From an uncultured Oscillospiraceae bacterium (GTDB lineage Bacteria > Bacillota_A > Clostridia > Oscillospirales > Oscillospiraceae): a DNA stretch of 8,523 nucleotides. Positions 6,116 through 8,523 of the stretch are shown here, piece after piece (the stretch's first letter is position 1; every line of letters begins with the position of its first letter). Made by a program: the position numbers and the translations under genes. Location of the stretch: NCBI GenBank assembly GCA_944385265.1, contig CALWWO010000186.1, positions 1 through 8,523 on the forward strand, given 5' to 3'. The notes beneath the pieces were generated by a model. That model was not told the origin of the DNA. It did no database searches and saw only the letters and a program-made list of their open reading frames with translations.

Positions 6116-7361
6116 TGACCGATCCTCCTAAGCTTTTAAAATCCTCAAAAAATCGCGGATAAGATTTATCTATCGCCTCGCCGTCCGATACTGTGACGGC
6201 TCCGTCCGTTATAAGCGCCGCTAAAGCCGCGCTCATTACCATGCGGTGATCGTTGTATCCGCTGATCCGCGCCCCGTGAAGGCGTTTTCCGCCGCAGATC
6301 GTAATGCTGTCATGCGTCTCGCTCACGTCCGCGCCGAGAGCTCTGAGGTTTTTACATATTGCCGACAGCCTGTCGCTCTCTTTAAGACGCAACCGCGCGG
6401 CGTTTATAATATTCGTCACGCCGCCGGCAGCCGCCGCGACGACGGACAGCGGCGGTATGATATCGGGTATCTCCCCGGCGTCGATCGTAATGCCGTGAAG
6501 CTCTCCATGGCGGCGCACTGTTATAACGCCGTTTTCCTTCGTTATCCCGGCGCCAAACCGCCGCAGGATATCGACGATCGCGCTGTCGCCCTGCATACCG
6601 CCGCAGGAGAGTCCCGAGACGGAGACGCTGCCGCTTATCGCGCCGGCGCAAAGCCATGGCGCGGCGTTTGACCAGTCACCCTCGACCTTCAGCTCGCCGG
6701 GGGAGATATATGGCGCGTCCGGTACAAAGTAGACGTTTTTGCTTCTCGTTACGCGCACGCCGAACTGATCCATCACCGATATCGTCATATCGACGTATCT
6801 GCTCGACTGGAGCTCGGTGGTGAGTTCTATCTCCCCGCCGCCAGAAAGCGGCAGAGCAAGCATAAGCCCTGTTATATACTGCGAGCTGATATTGCCCGGA
6901 AGCTCAAAATGACCGCCCATGAGCTTGCCCGACACAGTGAAAGGTATGCGTTCGGCTGAGATGAGGCTCCCGTGCTCGCGCAGGCGGGAGAGCAAAGGCT
7001 CAAGCGGTCTTTCCGGCAGTCGTCCCCTCCCGATAAAGTCGTATGCGCCGCCGGAAGCCGCCGCGACCGGCAGGAGGAACCTCAGCGTTGAGCCGGATTC
7101 GCCGCAATCCAAAACGGCTTTTTTGCGGAAAGTCCTGCTTGTGGGGGTTATCGAAAGCCCGCCGCTTACCCGTTCGATCAAAGCGCCCAGCGCCGAAAGG
7201 CAGCTCACGGTCGCGTCGATATCGGCTGAGGAGCCCTCCAGCGCGATGAACGACGGAGCATCGGCAAGCGCCGCGCATATCAAAAGGCGGTGTGCGTGCG
7301 ATTTTGAAGGGATGGCTGCGATATCGCCCGACAGGGCAGAGGGGGTTATCGTGACGTCCAT
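6108..7361 (-). CDS. aroA: EPSP synthase, 3-phosphoshikimate 1-carboxyvinyltransferase (417 aa)
   Basis: It joins phosphoenolpyruvate to shikimate-3-phosphate. Visible motifs are PSKSHAHR (18-25, with Lys20 and Arg25), CGESGSTLRFL (86-96), GRGRLPERPL (111-120), SSQYITGL (159-166), the catalytic Asp300 in EIPDIIPPL, RLKESDRL (325-332, Glu328), YNDHRM (369-374) and Lys399 in DKSYPRFF. The length is slightly under the usual 425-430. The loop that is GNAGTAMRP in E. coli reads GESGSTLRF here, so its Pro101 position is Phe and Thr97 is Ser; that loop shapes the PEP/glyphosate site. ATG 7361 follows GGGGAG with 7-nt spacing and shares one base with the tyrA stop (TAATG), suggesting coupled translation. 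Confidence 0.96.
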   Translation of the reverse strand: MDVTITPSALSGDIAAIPSKSHAHRLLICAALADAPSFIALEGSSADIDATVSCLSALGALIERVSGGLSITPTSRTFRKKAVLDCGESGSTLRFLLPVAAASGGAYDFIGRGRLPERPLEPLLSRLREHGSLISAERIPFTVSGKLMGGHFELPGNISSQYITGLMLALPLSGGGEIELTTELQSSRYVDMTISVMDQFGVRVTRSKNVYFVPDAPYISPGELKVEGDWSNAAPWLCAGAISGSVSVSGLSCGGMQGDSAIVDILRRFGAGITKENGVITVRRHGELHGITIDAGEIPDIIPPLSVVAAAAGGVTNIINAARLRLKESDRLSAICKNLRALGADVSETHDSITICGGKRLHGARISGYNDHRMVMSAALAALITDGAVTVSDGEAIDKSYPRFFEDFKSLGGSVNV

Positions 7362-8212
7362 TACTTGTCTCCCCTTTCGCCGTCGATATACTCTTTCGTC
7401 TCGCGCGATTTTTTCAAAAGCTCAAAAAGCTCGTCCCGCGCCTCTCTCTTTATCGCGGAAGAGAGGGCGACAAGTCTCTCCGTCAGCGAATCTATTTCCT
7501 TGCACAGCTCGTCTTTGTTTTCTATGAAAAGCTCTGTCCACATCGTCTCGTTCAGCTTGGCAACGCGCGTCATATCCTGAAAGCTGCCGGCAGAGTATCC
7601 TCTGAAGCTCTCAGCCAGCGGGCTTGTGACATACGCGCACGACACGACGTGAGCGAGCTGCGACGTGTACGCTATCATCTGGTCGTGTTTAAACGGCGTT
7701 GAGAGCTGTATCTTACCGAAGCCGATCTGCGTAACAAGATCGCTTATCGTGTCGATGACCGCCTGCGGCACGCTTTTATCCGGAGTGAGGATGAAAGAGG
7801 CGTTTTTAAACATCTCAGGAAACGAGTTTTCAAATCCGCTGCGTTCGATACCTGCCATGGGGTGCCCGCCGACGAAGTAAAACCCGTTTTTTTCAGCCAC
7901 AGGCGCGATTTCCTCGCACACCTGCCGTTTCACTCCGCAGCAGTCGAGCACGATGGAGCCCTTTTTAAACGATTTTTGATTAGCCATGACATATTCGATG
8001 GCGGCGCGCGGATACAGCGCTATTACCGTCATGTCGCATGACGGAAGCCCGCCGGAGTTTACAAGCGTCTTGTCTATTGCGCCGCACGCCGAGGCGCTTT
8101 TTAAAACGTCGGACGACATGTCATAGCCGAGCACCGTATGCCCGGTATATTTTTTTATCGCCTTTGCAATGCTGCCGCCGATAAGCCCAAGTCCGATGAT
8201 ACCGATTTTCAT
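7361..8212 (-). CDS. tyrA: Prephenate dehydrogenase (283 aa), first gene of the aromatic operon
   Basis: It oxidatively decarboxylates prephenate to 4-hydroxyphenylpyruvate for tyrosine. The Rossmann loop is GLGLIGGS (7-14), and Asp31 at the end of the second strand favours NAD over NADP. GGHPMAG (115-121) holds the catalytic-type His117. HDQMIAYTSQLAH (176-188) and FQDMTR (211-216) belong to the helical dimerisation and substrate domain. There is no C-terminal ACT domain and no fused chorismate mutase, so prephenate comes from PheA. Use of arogenate instead cannot be excluded. ATG 8212 is chosen because the glycine-rich first strand starts right there and AAGAGGG precedes it. An in-frame TTG at 8263 lies inside the upstream terminator hairpin and is rejected. 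Confidence 0.94.
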   Translation of the reverse strand: MKIGIIGLGLIGGSIAKAIKKYTGHTVLGYDMSSDVLKSASACGAIDKTLVNSGGLPSCDMTVIALYPRAAIEYVMANQKSFKKGSIVLDCCGVKRQVCEEIAPVAEKNGFYFVGGHPMAGIERSGFENSFPEMFKNASFILTPDKSVPQAVIDTISDLVTQIGFGKIQLSTPFKHDQMIAYTSQLAHVVSCAYVTSPLAESFRGYSAGSFQDMTRVAKLNETMWTELFIENKDELCKEIDSLTERLVALSSAIKREARDELFELLKKSRETKEYIDGERGDK

Positions 8213-8253
8213 ATTTTCCCTCTTTCCGCAAAAGATCAGACTGCATAAATAAA

Positions 8254-8282
8254 GGACCTGCAATGAGTTTCACTGCAGATCC
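8254..8282 (-). terminator. Attenuator terminator (3:4 hairpin) upstream of tyrA
   Basis: On the minus strand GGATCTGCAGTGA (8282-8270) pairs with TCATTGCAGGTCC (8266-8254) over 13 positions, with two G-U pairs, around a 3-base AAC loop. It is followed directly by TTTATTTAT (8253-8245). It lies after the leader peptide stop and 41 bp before the tyrA start, so it ends transcription before the structural genes unless prevented. Pairing was judged by eye; no folding energy was computed. Confidence 0.85.
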
Positions 8283-8398
8283 CGTGTCTATTGAATGCGC
8301 CTTATAAGGTCGAAGCCTTCGGTCATTTTGCAGTCAAACTCAAATAAGCCTTATCTGTAAAATAGATAAAGCTAAAGTAAAAATATTCAGCTGCAAAA
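8264..8398 (-). promoter_or_regulatory. Alternative leader pairings: 1:2 pause hairpin and 2:3 antiterminator
   Basis: Segment 2, TGAGTTTGACTGCA (8342-8329, in the last codons of the leader peptide), is complementary at 13 of 14 positions to segment 3, TGCAGTGAAACTCA (8277-8264). Segment 3 is most of the 5' arm, the loop and the start of the 3' arm of the terminator, so pairing 2:3 destroys it. Segment 1, TTTTGCAG (8398-8391), is perfectly complementary to CTGCAAAA (8333-8326), giving a competing 1:2 stem. Inside that lies a second stem, GCTTTATCT (8372-8364) with AGATAAGGC (8356-8348). A ribosome stalled at the aromatic codons up to 8359 would leave segment 2 free. One that reaches the stop at 8323-8325 would cover it. 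Geometry is seen; the mechanism is inferred. Confidence 0.78.
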
Positions 8399-8412
8399 GA
8401 AAGCTTTGACAT
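8323..8412 (-). CDS. Phe/Tyr-rich leader peptide (29 aa) of the aromatic operon attenuator
   Basis: A 30-codon frame from ATG 8412-8410 to TGA 8325-8323 has its own GGAG site (8424-8421) with 8-nt spacing. It begins about 32 nt after the predicted transcription start. It encodes five Phe (all TTT) and four Tyr. Residues 10-18 are YFYFSFIYF, that is, seven aromatic residues of nine. It has no Trp. This composition matches leader peptides of amino acid attenuators such as enterobacterial pheL, whose translation speed reports charged tRNA. Because the peptide has both Phe and Tyr, and the operon supplies both (pheA, tyrA), the content fits the role. Its codons overlap the 1:2 and 2:3 RNA pairings. 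The peptide itself probably has no function beyond being translated. Confidence 0.85.
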   Translation of the reverse strand: MSKLSFAAEYFYFSFIYFTDKAYLSLTAK

Positions 8413-8450
8413 TTTTCTAACTCCAAAAGCATAAAATTGTATCTTTGCAC

Positions 8451-8480
8451 ATTATATACTTGCGCACGGCTGCTCGTCAA
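8451..8480 (-). promoter_or_regulatory. Sigma-A-type promoter of the tyrA-aroA-aroC-pheA-aroK operon
   Basis: On the minus strand the -35 is TTGACG (8480-8475) and the -10 is TATAAT (8456-8451), with an 18-bp spacer. Five of six and six of six positions match consensus. Transcription should begin near 8444, giving a leader of about 230 nt before tyrA that holds the leader peptide and terminator. No other promoter of this quality was noticed in the operon. Confidence 0.87.
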
Positions 8481-8498
8481 GATATTTTCGCAAATATC
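8481..8498. repeat. Inverted repeat abutting the operon -35 box (possible operator)
   Basis: GATATTT (8481-8487) and AAATATC (8492-8498) form a perfect 7-bp inverted repeat around a 4-base centre (TCGC), directly next to the -35 box. It has the size of a dimeric repressor or activator site. It could instead be an AT-rich UP-like element or a hairpin from an upstream gene. A regulator is not identifiable. The remaining bases to 8523 show nothing recognisable. Confidence 0.4.
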
Positions 8499-8523
8499 CG
8501 CCACCGGACGCGCTCTTTGCAGC

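Noticed and set aside
8213..8263. TTG 8263 as tyrA start, adding 17 residues
   Set aside because: It would start inside the terminator stem. The Rossmann strand starts at ATG 8212, which has its own AAGAGGG.
8213..8445. T-box riboswitch in the tyrA leader
   Set aside because: No T-box consensus and no specifier-type stem. The aromatic-rich peptide and the competing pairings explain the leader better.
1..8523. tRNA or rRNA genes, CRISPR arrays, insertion sequences
   Set aside because: No cloverleaf ends, regularly spaced repeats, transposase motifs or terminal inverted repeats were seen on either strand.

Overview
The window reads as chromosomal DNA from a low-to-mid GC Gram-positive bacterium, most likely an anaerobic Clostridia-type Firmicute. 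This rests on strong purine-rich Shine-Dalgarno sites, consensus sigma-A-type promoters, U-tailed hairpin terminators, and clostridial-looking protein sequences such as the AroE-type stretch with SRSGKNNY. The taxonomic call is an inference from style, not from a marker gene.

Left part, plus strand. The window opens inside the 3' end of an HMG-CoA-lyase-like gene (1-249). It is followed by a sugar-phosphate isomerase/epimerase-type TIM barrel (287-1126) and a clear terminator (1197-1233). Then come two small stand-alone genes: a YafP-like GNAT acetyltransferase (1405-1851) and a minimal nucleotidyltransferase (1958-2347). Next is a compact monocistronic unit with a perfect consensus extended promoter (2406-2434), a 49-residue unrecognised protein (2483-2632) and a strong bidirectional terminator (2641-2672).

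Right part, minus strand. A five-gene aromatic amino acid operon runs right to left: tyrA, aroA, aroC, pheA, and a gene joining an N-terminally truncated AroE-like domain to a complete shikimate kinase (AroK). The genes overlap or sit within 18 bp of each other. Together they cover shikimate phosphorylation, EPSP formation, chorismate formation, and the prephenate branch to both Phe and Tyr. DAHP synthase, dehydroquinate synthase and dehydroquinase are not in the window.

The most notable region is the 5' leader of that operon (about 8213-8445). Between a good promoter and tyrA lies a 29-codon reading frame with its own ribosome-binding site and a run of Phe/Tyr codons (7 of 9 residues at positions 10-18). 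It is followed by three mutually exclusive RNA pairings: a 1:2 hairpin, a 13-of-14 antiterminator, and a 13-bp intrinsic terminator. This is the architecture of a ribosome-mediated attenuator, here apparently sensing both Phe and Tyr, in a lineage where such operons are usually controlled by T-box RNAs. The second notable point is the AroE moiety. It has lost its shikimate-binding N-terminal domain and the conserved Asn/Thr motif, so it is unlikely to work as a shikimate dehydrogenase.
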